The translations under genes and the position numbers were made by a program. A stretch of 31,032 bases of DNA from Seison nebaliae (lineage: Eukaryota; Rotifera; Pararotatoria; Seisonacea; Seisonidae), in NCBI GenBank assembly GCA_023231475.1, contig JALJEE010001768.1, positions 1 through 31,032 on the forward strand, in the 5' to 3' direction. Shown piece after piece: positions 10,452 to 21,503 of the stretch. Every line of letters starts with the position of its first letter. The stretch's first letter is position 1. The notes under the pieces are model-generated. The model was not told the DNA's origin and did no database searches. It was given only the letters and a program-made list of their open reading frames with translations.

Positions 10452-11369
10452 CGATCCTCACACTATATCTCCATCAAGACTATTTTAAGAGGAGTAGTTA
10501 AATGACAAACTTATCTTGTGAATGTAACAAACAAGTCGATCTGTAATAAGATCCGATCGTTCTTTATATTCCAAGTTAGATCAAATCTCTTCTAATTTGA
10601 CATTATTCAACTTATTTATTCTACCTATTTCATTGACGGTTATAAAATTCCTCATTTCCATTTTATCTAATAAATATATCTTATTATTATTATATAAAAT
10701 AAATATCTCTTATTTTTTATTCTTTCTTTCTCATTCTATTTCACAATATCACTCAATGGTTGATGGTAGTTTAAAAATTATTATTTTTGCAAGAAAACTT
10801 TACCAAATGAGAAACTCTTTGATCAACAAAAACTTCAGAAAAAAATTGTTCACCTGAAATAACGTGAGGGAATTTGTAAGATTATAAACGACTTGTATAA
10901 AAACATAAAATAATTCATAAACATTTTAGAGAGAAAACTAAAATTAACAGTATTTATGATAACTCACATATCAGTTATGATAGGAAAATTGAATTTAAAA
11001 ATTCTTGGATTAATTATCATAATTTTGACTAATTTGATGAGATTATGGAAAATGGAAATTTCATTAAAATTATAAAAAATAAATTAGAAAAAATTATAAA
11101 TTCTTTACATTGAATGAATAAGCATTAGCTCAATAGAAGTTGTTTGAGAATATTAGACAAATTAAATTATAAAAAAAAACAAAAGAATGGATAAATTGTT
11201 TCGATAGAAATGGTAATACACAAAGGAATGGGGAAAGCATAAGAAGGAGTAAGAATAGATACCGGGATAGAAATACACTGTAGAAAATGAAATTGAGATG
11301 TAAAAAATAAAGAAATTTTGAAAATGATTGAGATATATTCCCTCTCACAACATCATAAATAAAATTCGA
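10452..11369. other. Intergenic stretch between formin and the Ser/Arg-rich gene
   Basis: This is about 900 bases of very AT-rich DNA. The open frames at 10597-10857 (+) and 11130-11348 (-) are hydrophobic AT-rich translations without domain features and are not called. It probably contains the 3' end of the formin transcript and the promoter of the neighbouring gene. Confidence 0.4.
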
Positions 11370-14300
11370 TTAAAGTTTCTTTTCTGTTTTATTCGAATCG
11401 AGAATTTTAATAGGAATATCTACATATTTATCCAATTCATTCTTCGGGATACCCAATGACATCTTTCTTTTAACGTCCATCATTTTATTTGGTGTCGAAG
11501 TTTGAAATTTACTGAAAATTGAATGAAATTTTGAGATTTTCTTACTTGGTTCATCTTCTTCCATATCTACTTCTTTCTTCTTATTCCCCATCGACGAAGT
11601 TGATGAGAATGAAGTTGTTTGTGTTTTGTGTAGCATCTTCTCTCTCAACGATTGTAAAGTTGAAGTTTTCGAAGAAGACAATTTCTTATTTTTATGTTCT
11701 TCCTCGATTTTATCTTTACGTAACTGTCGTCGTTTCTGTAAGAGTGTTCGACGATATTCTTTGTCACGTTCTGATAATTCTTTCCTCCAACAATCTTTGA
11801 AATCGACACAAAATTGATACCAAATTTCAAAAAATTTTTGAGAAGTCATTTCATTGATGGTGAGTGAAGTGGACGACATGAAATAATATTTCAACAATCC
11901 ATCGAATTCTTCCATGACATTTGTCAATAAATTTTTTTTCTGATTCGCTTTATCTAATGCGTCGGTTAAGAAGTCTTCCATATTCCGTCTATTGAAATTG
12001 TCGCTCGGGCTTAATTGATCAGTGAGAACTGACGTACTAAAAATTTTCTTTAAACGTTTCTCACACAAATTAATTTTTAATTGAATTTGTTCTAAATCTT
12101 TTTCTAATTGATTAAATTCAACGTGTCGTACCAAATCCAAATCTCCCGGTTCGGGTAAAGGGAAAACTGTTTCACGTAAAATTTCATTTTCATTCGCCGT
12201 TTCATCGATGGAGATATGTTGATATTTCTTAATGAATAATTTCACTATATATTGAATGAAAGACATATCGTTATTACGACTCTTAATATCTTTCAATTGA
12301 GTGAGAATGTTGACATTGAATGCTTCCGCTTCACCTCTCATTCGATTTCCACCATTCATATAATTCCCATAAATGAGAATAAGTTGAAGAACATTTTTTA
12401 TATTAATATCATTCTTTAATTTATCACAGAGAACATGAATATTATGTAATCTCATTTCTAAAATATTCATTTCATCACGATGTCGATGACGGAATAAGAG
12501 ACATGACAATCGGTCATTGAAACAAATGATTCGATCAAGATCTAACAAGAATTGTTCCGATGTATTCAATCGACAATCGGAATGTTGTTCAACATAATTT
12601 CGAATAATTTGTAATTCCTCTTCATTTCCTTTATTCTCGTCAATTTTCTCTAGTACATCCAACGAGAGAATATCCACATCGAATGTCAATAATGCCATTT
12701 TGACGAGATTGATATCGATCTTCAAACTCGTTATCAATATTTCGATATTTCGACTGCGTTTCGTGTCAAGTAATTCGACGAGTTCCATCGTTTTCGATTT
12801 CTTCATTTTTCTCGAACCAAATATATTCGTTTGATTATCATCATTCGATGGGAAGGTGGTGGATGGAGTTAAGGATTTTTCATTTGATTTCAAATCACCA
12901 TCTTCGTTATCTTCTTGATCCATTTTCGAATCTTCATTTTTCCGATTCAATTTGTGACGGTTAGTCAGAATGGGATTTCTTGAGAAGAGTTGAAGAAATT
13001 CTTCCTCATTATCCAAATCTTCTTCTTCAATTCGATCCCAAATACATTCCGTATCTGTATTTCTAAAAAGGAATTTAAAATAATTAATAATCATATTTAA
13101 AAGAGAATAATAATAATTGAATCAATCAATCAATCAATGTGAGTTAAGAAAGCATGAAATTATTTAGAGGAAGAGAAAGAAAAAATTTTGTACCGATTCT
13201 TTTATGAAAATATATATGTTTGTTCTTGTTCTCTCTAATTTTCAACATTCACATCTTACTAACTTTAATGACAACTTCGACCAATATAACGATTTCATCG
13301 GTAGTTTAGGTATAATCTTCCTTCGTTCTACATCAAAATGAAAAATATGAAACTTTTCTCCAAAGCACAAAATTCAAAAAACTTATTCTCACTTCCTCGA
13401 CCGATTGTTGTGTGGACATTCCAAATGGACAGAATGGTGGAGGTGGTGGTGGAATTCCATTTAATTCTCCTATTTCTGGTGCCATAGGAGGTGGTGGAGG
13501 TATTCCAGGAATTCCATCCAATTCTTCAATACCAGGTGGTGGTGGTGGTGGTGGTGCCATTGGTGGTCCTGATTCCTGAATATCTAATAATTCATTTATT
13601 GGTGGTGGGGGTGGTGGTGGTGGTGTAGGTGGTGATGATGATGATGATTCATCAGAAATAATGTCAACCGTTTGAGATGAAGCGTTAATAGATGATATGA
13701 ATGATTCATTTTCTTCATGACATTGAGTCGATTGATCGACGAATTGAATTTTCTCTTCTTTTTTTCTCTCTCTAAATAATTTATTTTTGAATTGAAGATT
13801 TCGAATTTTCGTTTTATATTCCGCTTCAATGAAAAATAATTTCTTCTCATTCTCCGATCGGATATTATTGATGATTCTCGAATGTTCCAAATTGATTTGA
13901 TTGATCATTTTCTTCACATTCTCCATTTCCATCATCTCAACTTCCTCTTTCTCTTTCGACTCATATTCGAATGATGGAGGCGAATGATTCTCATTCGATT
14001 CATTAGGTGAAGTGAAATATTTGATGACGTCTGGTGATAATTTTGTACTTCTAGTTCGTTTATCGAAAATCTTTTCATTTCCTTCACAATTAACTGATGA
14101 TGATATTGAAGGATTTTCAATATTTTCACCCGCCAGAATTCCGTTGAACATCCATCGATATTCTCCAGAATTTTTAAATTGATTATTGGTGAATCCATTT
14201 TCGAAGAGATTGGCATGTTCCAAAATGCCTAAATGAATAAATGAAGATAAATTTATTGAGACGATACGTGACATTAATTCAGTGATAAGTGATGAATGTT

Positions 14301-15090
14301 TCTCTTCCAATTTATCTAATTGGAATGATTGATTAGCCTTGATATTCTGTTCACAATTATTCATCATCCAATCGAATAAAATTTTCCCTTGGAAATATCT
14401 CTTCTTTCCATCATCTAAAAGAAACGATTTATTCTCTTTATTCTCTTCCTTCTTCTCGTCAACCTCTTTCAACTGATCAACATTCTTGTTCGTTTTCAAA
14501 TAAATCGAGAACGCTAATTCATCAGGAATCATCATCAAATAAGAAGTGGAAGTCATATTCTGATATTGGAGTGATATTGAATTATTATTTGGGAGAAGTT
14601 GATCATTCTCCTTCACATCAGCTATCTCTCGTATTGATGCTGTTGTATATGATAAGGAATCGTCATCATCTATCTCTAATTTATCTCTCAAAATTTTCTC
14701 GAATTCTTCTGATTCCGTTAACGATTCATCGTCTAATTCATCACTTAGCGATTTATGTTCTGATGTCGATTCATCTCGATCAAACTCATCCATCATTTCC
14801 ATATTAGTCGTTAGTTCACTATCCATTTCGATTTCTTCTTCGTCCATCTCACTACTAGCAATATCGATTAGATCAGGCGCTTGAATTGGAACATCTTCGT
14901 CACTCAAATATTCGAGACAAGAGTAAAATTTCGTTTCATTCATTTTCAAACAAATACCCTCTTCTCCATTCGAGATTGGATTGAACGACTGATCATCTCC
15001 ATTTGACATCAATTCATCATCCTCATTCTCAAACACCGAATATTCGATATCTTCACAACTTAAACCGTCGTCATCCTCTCCATTGGACAT
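11370..15090 (-). CDS. capu: Formin of the Formin/Cappuccino class with a DEP-like N-terminal segment (about 1150 aa)
   Basis: Formins nucleate and elongate unbranched actin filaments. Exon 1 runs from 15090 to about 13383 (or 13393), a short exon 2 from 13327 (or 13316) to 13264, and exon 3 from 13062 to 11370. I prefer 13383/13327, giving 1154 aa, because it uses a GTT donor and a pyrimidine-rich acceptor. Exon 2 carries the FH2 opening motif LPMKSLYWSKLSL. In order: acidic region (1-200); DEP-like segment (about 220-315: YFQGKILFDWMMNN, SFIHLGILEHA, GEYRWMF); coiled coil (380-450); FH1 with four Pro runs (485-560); complete FH2 with IWDRIEEED, KRSRNIEILITSLKID, the hallmark YGNYMNGGNRMRGEAEAF and FPLPEPGDLD; and a basic tail. 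The GNYMNGGNR-RG-A-AF block and the PLPEP motif fit the FMN/Cappuccino class. The DEP call is inference from pattern. Confidence 0.9.
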
Positions 15091-15672
15091 TGTGAAAATG
15101 GGAAATAAAACGAAAAAAATAATAATAATAAAAAGTTGAGAAAAAAAAGAAAAAATTTCCTTTTTTAATAATCAAAATTAATCGAAGATTAATTCCAATT
15201 CTTTTTAGCCTTCAATTCATATTCATTCGATTTCATCTATTTAACTATCATCTTCTTGATGAATGTTTTTTTCTAAAATTAATTAAAATGTACAACCTCC
15301 ACTAAACACATAATTTCAATTTAATATAAAATTTCCATTTTTTTAATTGAAAATTCAATCGAATTATCATTAATTAAATTTTAATTATTTTCAAAATAAT
15401 TATATAAATTAAGTACTGATATTAAAGGTAAAATTATTAAGAGAGTTTGTTTTACCAAATCATTGTCAATCAGTACATTTTTAAGAGATCAATAAGTTTC
15501 ATTCAGTTGAATAGATTATTTGTATTGACATGAATGATATTATTTGAGAATCATTTCATCTATTCATTTATTATTTGATAAAATAGAAGAAATTGAGAAC
15601 TTAATCTCAACACATCAGTGATAGACATTCGACAGTGACTCACTTCGTGAATGTAAAACGATTTACTTCTTT
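15091..15672. other. Formin upstream region
   Basis: Strongly AT-rich DNA, with an ATT/AAT run just upstream of the formin ATG. It lies between two minus-strand genes and is the likely formin promoter. No other feature is seen. Confidence 0.4.
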
Positions 15673-15951
15673 CTATTTTCTGCTTGTATCATTTTCAACA
15701 TCTGGTTTTCCTTTGGGCTTCAACGGTTTATATTTCATGGGATTCAGAAATTTCTCATCAGATGTCGTTTTTCTGATATGAATCGATTTCACCTCAGTAA
15801 CCGAAGTGTTTGCTGTTCTTTGAGTTGCTCCACCGGCGCTGTCGTTTGACTTGGAACTTACTGAATGTAGTGCAATCGTTCCTACGTCGTCTACGTTAAG
15901 AGCTGAGTTGTCGTCGCTGTTAGTGCTTGTCGTCTTCTCTTCGCTCGACAT
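15673..15951 (-). CDS. Small hydrophilic protein of unknown function (92 aa)
   Basis: This is a single open frame with an ATG start (MSSEEKTTS...). The first 60 residues are Ser/Thr/Asn-rich and probably disordered. A basic segment follows (KSIHIRKTTSDEKFLNP), then a Lys/Pro-rich end (KYKPLKPKGKP) and a charged tail. There is no signal peptide or membrane segment. The coding stretch is clearly GC-richer than its flanks and uses varied codons, which supports a real gene. I do not recognise the family. It could be a small regulatory or nucleic-acid-binding protein, but nothing shows this. Confidence 0.55.
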   Translation of the reverse strand: MSSEEKTTSTNSDDNSALNVDDVGTIALHSVSSKSNDSAGGATQRTANTSVTEVKSIHIRKTTSDEKFLNPMKYKPLKPKGKPDVENDTSRK

Positions 15952-16529
15952 GTGGACTTATTCTTCTTAACCTCAAACAAAAGAAAAAAGCGAAAATTCA
16001 ATTCAGAAAAGTCAAATTTGAAAAGACGAACTCTCATTTGGGTGATATGTTTATCAATTTTAATGTGGTCTGTTTGTTCAAAAATGATGTGAAACTAAGA
16101 ATAACTGGAAAAATATGTTCTCCAATAGTATGATAACTGTCCAATATTTTTTTCTAGATTTTATAGTTATTTTACGCATAATTTTAATAAATTGATGAAG
16201 AAAAGGAAAATGAGTCTCTACACAAAATACTTACAGAAAAAAAGTCAGAAAATAATTTGTTTTATATAAACTTAAAAAGGTGCCCATCTGAAGTGTGATC
16301 TACTTGTAATTTTAAATCAAAAATATATCAAAAATGAAATTCCTATAATTTACCTTTCCATATTTTATCTAGTGTCATAAAAGTATTATAATTAGGTTTA
16401 ATCTTATTTTTAAACTGTTCTATATAACCCATCTAAAACAACTGAAACTGTTCACAATTTATTTTGAATAGAAAAATATTACCAATAGCGACGAAAAAAA
16501 ATTGAAATTTAAAATAACGGTCAATTCAA
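15952..16529. other. Intergenic stretch
   Basis: AT-rich DNA between the small unknown gene and the 3' end of the Ly6 gene. The plus-strand frame at 15927-16133 has no family features and overlaps the start of the 92-aa gene on the other strand, so it is not called. Confidence 0.4.
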
Positions 16530-17193
16530 TCATAACCATCTGAAGAATATGAAAAGAAGAACATTAGACATTAGAATAATATTGTTTTTTTTCAAGAAAT
16601 TCGAATTAGATTCGATGACTTGTCGGGATAGTCGAACACTTTGTCGAATGTCATACGGAGCATCAATATTACAATAATCACGATTACAACATGATATGCA
16701 TCGACGAATTTTCTTCCCGTCAACGTCGTTGAAAACTTCGTGACATCCAATTATATCGATTTGGCATGTTTTGGAGCATTTCTTATTAATTTTAACATTC
16801 TCCATATCAGCAATTCGAACGATATCTTTCTTCTGATGATTGTTTTGAATTAATGCTTTATAATTTCTCTTTAAATGATTCTCAGCAATTGCATCGCTTT
16901 CCACAATAGTTACGCAATATTTATAATCTGAAAGAAAAATACTTTATCGAATATTTATCGAAAATTCGAACCTTTCGTATCACAAGGTTCATCAATTGCC
17001 AATTGATTACAAGCATCATTTGATGTTCCATCACAAGTGAAACACGTTAATCGTTTCTCCCTTTTTAATAGTTCTTTAAAGCAAATTAATTTATGGAAAG
17101 TTAAAAATAAAAACCATTAATATTTATATTTACAGAATGAATTTCAATTGTTTGTTGAATAATGAATAAAATAATTAATGGGTGAATAATCAT
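16530..17193 (-). CDS. Ly6/uPAR-like three-finger protein, probably GPI-anchored (192 aa)
   Basis: Three exons (17193-17115, 17073-16972, 16927-16530) join in phase, with introns of 41 and 44 nt (GTTTTT and GTTCGA donors). An N-terminal signal peptide (MIIHPLIILFIIQQTIEI) precedes a cysteine-rich domain. The domain opens with CFTCDG, continues with PCDTKDYKYCVT, KCSKTCQ, GCHEVF and CISCC, and closes with CNRDYCN, the typical Ly6/uPAR end. A hydrophobic C-terminal tail (NIILMSNVLLFIFFRWL) preceded by a spacer fits a GPI-anchor signal. Such proteins act at the cell surface, for example as modulators of channels, receptors or septate junctions; the exact role here is not visible. The loop between the fifth and sixth Cys is long and Lys/Asn-rich, which is unusual for the fold. 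Confidence 0.85.
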
Positions 17194-20100
17194 ATTTAAT
17201 TTGTTTCATACGATTTCTTTATTGATAAATTTGAAATGAACATACATCAACAACGAATGAGGTTAGGAAGGAATGAGCATAATATGTTCAAGATGTAAAA
17301 AAGAGATCTATGAAAGAGAAATTTAAAGAAAATATATGTTTATTATTCGATTACTTTCCAGTATATTGGAAGTAGAATTTGTTGCCGTTTCATTTGGGAT
17401 AATGGAAACCATTCGAAATTCCATTGAGATAAGAGGATGTATCTTTCTCCTTTTAGAATTAATAAGATCTTGATAAGTCTTTCAGATGTCCTATTCATAC
17501 AATTGCAATATTTCAGTAGGATACTCAATCAATAAAATGGAATTGAGGAAATAGAAGGAAGAAATGTTGATGAAGCTTAATCAGAAACAAACATTTACAG
17601 ATACTTAATTCGAATATTTGGAATTGATCGATGACACGAAACACGCCTTCTAGTGAAAACAGTAGACGTGGAATTGTGATATTGGGAGAAGATGGAGAAG
17701 ATGACATGGAGACAGATGAGAATGGGAGAGTATTCGATTTGCATAAACAATCGAAAATTCCATCGACATCCCCATATTTTCATTATGAGAATTGATCACA
17801 AGTGTTGTTTACCCGACAGATCATACCAAATCGAGATAAAATAAGTCAATTTAGAGAAACAGTTCCCCAATCTTCACATAGAGTGTGAAGTGATGGAATT
17901 TGGATGGCGGAGAGATGAATAAAATTGACACTCGATCTACATCGTTTGCGTAATGAAAAAAAAGCCACTTGGTTTTAATTTACGGAATTTAATTTATCTT
18001 CACTATCATCAATAGACTGATAGAGTGATGAATAGAAATGAACTGAATATTTTTTCAGCATAAAACCTGCAAAGAAAAACTTCCCAAAAATATTACATAA
18101 TATTATTTTATAATAGTTTCTTTCCTCATTATTCATTCGTCGATTTATTTCCCTTATGATTGTAGAAGGAAATTCTCTATTACCAGACTTCTCTATCAAT
18201 TATAACCAATGAATGATAGTTACGATAAATCGCTTCCATTATGTAATACATGTGGAGAAGAAAGACAGGAATTCCCTATCATCCGCATCATCCGGAATTC
18301 TATAATTTGAGTAAACACAATAGCCGCGATCAATTACTTCTTTGAGTATCATGAGTTAGCTCATTAGCGGAGTTGCTTAGCTAATTCTATAACGAACTAA
18401 ACATGACTGCGTATTATTTGGAAATCGTAACTAACATTGTTTATACTTGTTAGCATTTGACTCTTCTCCGTTTTTGTTGGTAAGTTAATTTAAAAAAAGA
18501 AAAGAAAAATTCATCGACAAGATGGACTACGAACAACTGGTCTTTTTGATCTATTGCGATTTATCTGCATGTGCTTCCTATTATTCTTTGATGGTTTCAT
18601 CTGCGTCTTTGCCAATTTACATCTCACACATTAACTGATTTGTTTGAGGATTGGAAATTAAGTTCGACTAGTCGAATAAGTCGCTCGATGAATTATGTTA
18701 GAAGATTAACTGATTTTACTATCACACATGTCAAACGGATTAATTGCGGTACTTGTATCGAAATTGATTATTTATTTCTACAATTAATTCATAAAAATTA
18801 ATTTGTAAGAAAACAGTTATTGAACTGATTGGAAATAATAGTTTTCCTCTTTGTTTCATAGTCAAAATACACAACCATCTTTTAAGGAACTACAACGACT
18901 AATATTAGAGAACTTAAATTATTAACTAAATACCCGAAGAATTGTCGTCTTAGGTTGAGAGATGTGGTAGTAAGCGTAGTAATAGTAGTCGTCGATTTAG
19001 TTATAATCAGTTGATAATAGACACGATAAATAGGAAAACCGAAGACGTTTATTGCTTTCTACATAAAAGATGTATAATATCTGCATCGCTACATACTGTC
19101 ATCGTGGTAATTAGGGTAGAATGTAGCGATTATATTCATTTAATTATCAACAACTACTGGTTCATTTTATTCTATTGTTCATGAAGATCTTCTTGTGGTT
19201 TGATGATGGTAAGAAGACATTTTCGCCAAATATTCCCCTACTATTCACCATATGTCTCATGGAATATATTAGTGTATCTCACTCCATCTACCTACACTCT
19301 GTTGTGTATGCATATTCATACCAGTATCAATTTATATATATCATAATATCTATTACATGATTGACATACTAGCAGGATAATTGATTTAAGAATAGAGACG
19401 AAAATTCCCCTTAAATTAAACAATGGCCACCCATTGAATATGTAGTAAAGGAAAATGAGTTTGATAAGAAGAAAACTTGAGACGAAAACGAAGAAGATGT
19501 TGTACAAATTATATTTTCTTTGTACAATCGTTTTTTGTTGATTAATCAGGAATATGTTCGACAAATATATTGGTATGCGGAATCAATCTCTCAAAAAATT
19601 TTGAACCATCACCTTAATAACTACTCTTGAATATGAACTGTGCTATCACTTAAAAAATGGTACTTCAAAAATCTGAAATGTAAACAAGGATCCGCCATTG
19701 TATGGAGAAGAAAAAGGTGAATAATCTCCATAATGGTTCCCATTAATGACATAGAACGGTTTTGAATGAGAAGAACCGTTTTCTTCAACGAAAAAGAATC
19801 TCCGGCCATTCGTCTTCATTTTTAATAACAATTCTTCATATAACAATAACGAGCTGAGTCAAGCAATAATCATTGTGTGGAAAATTGTCCAATTTTAGAT
19901 CCTACACATATATATCTATATATACAATCATCCGAGTAGATCTCCAATTTTGCTCGAAGAATAATTTAGAATTTAATTAAGAATTGCTCATGAACATAAT
20001 TATGGTTTTTGTAGACATCAATTATAATTATTTTATGTGATTGAACGAATGTCCTTATTAATTCAACAATAATCAATGTTTCATATTCACTGATCTGTAA

Positions 20101-20610
20101 CAAAGTAGGAGAAGAATGAAACGGAATTTAGTGACATTAAGAAATTGATGGGTGTTCTATTGTATGATTAATCTACTTACCAGTTAATTATTGTGAGTTA
20201 TCTATTTAGAACTTACACTTGATGAATTTGTTAGAATATTGATTTTTCTTATATTGTTAGTATTTGTTAATAATTAATGATAAATCATTTTGTTTTGCTT
20301 ATTTTACTATGATATAATACCATAAATGCCATATGCTTGTTGAAAATTCTTTTGAAAATGTAGTGCATAAAATGGGTATTTGTCATGTATCAAAGATACA
20401 AAGTTTATTCGATAAGGAATTGTATAAGTTTAAATAAAGTTAAAAGAATTTTTCTGTAGTTCTTAATTATATATCATTATATATTAATTAATAGAAATTA
20501 CTTTTTAAACAATATTGAAAGTTTTTTAAACAACATAAAAAAATCTAGCAAATAGTTATAATACAAAATCGCTATAAAACAATGTAAAAGTGTAAATTAA
20601 TTATTCGATA
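17194..20610. other. Gene-poor region of about 3.4 kb
   Basis: This is the longest stretch without a confident gene. The many short minus-strand frames (17343-18199, 19316-19846) look like AT-rich noise. One compact hydrophilic plus-strand frame at 17631-17795 is listed separately. A short plus-strand frame beginning MDYEQLVFLIY near 18522 is also open but has no support. No tRNA or other structured RNA was recognised. The region may hold UTR exons or promoters of flanking genes, or a gene with exons too short to see. Confidence 0.4.
17631..17795 (+). CDS. Possible small protein or exon (54 aa)
   Basis: This is an ATG-to-TGA plus-strand frame. Its hydrophilic, acidic composition is unlike random AT-rich translation: MTRNTPSSENSRRG, then ILGEDGEDDMETDENG and a Lys/Ser/Pro tail. 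An in-frame stop lies just before the ATG. It could be a small gene or a terminal exon of an undetected plus-strand gene; I found no phase-consistent splice to upstream exons. I do not recognise it. Confidence 0.3.
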   Translation: MTRNTPSSENSRRGIVILGEDGEDDMETDENGRVFDLHKQSKIPSTSPYFHYEN

Positions 20611-20694
20611 ATTCGTTTGCTATATACGAAATTTAGTGTTCAACCTTCTTAAATTTTTGGGCTGAATAGAAAACGACACCAATGTCGTTCGTTG
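20611..20694 (+). repeat. Left arm of the inverted repeat
   Basis: This 84-nt arm pairs with 21095-21178. The best-conserved parts are the outer ten bases (ATTCGTTTGC) and the inner block 20661-20685. The middle of the arm, about 20641-20660, is diverged. Confidence 0.8.
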
Positions 20695-21094
20695 TAAGGG
20701 TAAATTCATGCGATTATTCTGTTCACAATTTGGTTAATAATAATAATAATCAAACATCGACTATTCATTCACCTAATACCAGAAGAAGTAGCAGCATTTT
20801 ACGAGGTAGTGTTGTTTTTATACCGGTTTTAATACCATGAAAGTTATCGCACGTCTTTGTCTTGGGATGATAATTTTTAGTTATAGGCGGAGTAATATTT
20901 ACGACCTTCTTTATACACCCTTATTATGGCGATATCATTTAGATAGTGAAAGAAATATTTGCAGAGGACGATTACGAAGAGAACAACTGAAAATTATTCC
21001 GTCAGTTTCTTTTGGGTTTCATGGAGATTATTGTAAAAAAGATTGAGAAACGGAGAAAGAAAGAGCAGATGGTATATCATATGTATTTTCCGTT

Positions 21095-21178
21095 CAACAA
21101 ACAACATTGGTGTCGTTTTCTATTCAGCGTTAAAAATTTAGATCTTCAGACACTAAAATTCGTATAATGCAAACGAAT
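21095..21178 (-). repeat. Right arm of the inverted repeat
   Basis: This is the reverse-complement partner of 20611-20694, with the same length and no gaps in the hand alignment. It starts about 330 bases from the 3' end of the serine protease gene. Confidence 0.8.
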
Positions 21179-21503
21179 TTGATCTATCGGTCAGAAAATT
21201 AAATTTTATATCTTAAAATCTACATTCACATTTATCCACCGACTACCATTCATTTTCGAGTAATCGTTTAAATTAATTGAAACATTTCTTTCATTTTGTA
21301 CGTCTTCCTTATTCTATCACAATTTCGGGTTTTGATTTTATGAGATTAATAATCTTAATTTTTATACTCTTAAACTTTCTTTCAAACGATAAAATTGATC
21401 CTTTTAATATTGCTTCTGATATTTAAGTATTTAAAACTTCAGACAAGGAATTTAATGTAACTATTTTTATTAAAAAATTTATTTAAATATATATCGATTT
21501 TAC
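21179..21503. other. Short AT-rich spacer before the serine protease 3' end
   Basis: About 325 bases lie between the right repeat arm and the protease stop codon. The protease poly(A) hexamer (AATAAA on the minus strand, 21478-21483) is the only feature seen. Confidence 0.4.
21478..21483 (-). terminator. Poly(A) signal of the serine protease gene
   Basis: AATAAA on the minus strand begins about 20 bases past the TAG stop. This again implies a very short 3' UTR. Confidence 0.5.

Larger units (their letters stand above)
20611..21178. mobile_element. Possible non-autonomous DNA element with 84-bp inverted repeats (MITE-like)
   Basis: Bases 20611-20694 and 21095-21178 are inverted copies of one another. 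Both arms are 84 nt, and by hand alignment they match without gaps at roughly four of five positions. The inner core of 25 bases is an exact match (20661-20685 and 21104-21128, GCTGAATAGAAAACGACACC...). About 400 bp lie between the arms, including a 69-codon open frame (20837-21046) with no recognisable domain. Terminal inverted repeats around a short non-coding interior suggest a MITE. I could not identify a clear target-site duplication or superfamily, so an inverted duplication or a transcribed hairpin locus remains possible. Confidence 0.5.

Noticed and set aside
17236-17530. Chain of three short plus-strand exons upstream of the 54-aa frame
   Set aside because: Phases could be made to agree, but the peptide has no recognisable features, the donors are not GTT type, and the chain does not connect to 17631.
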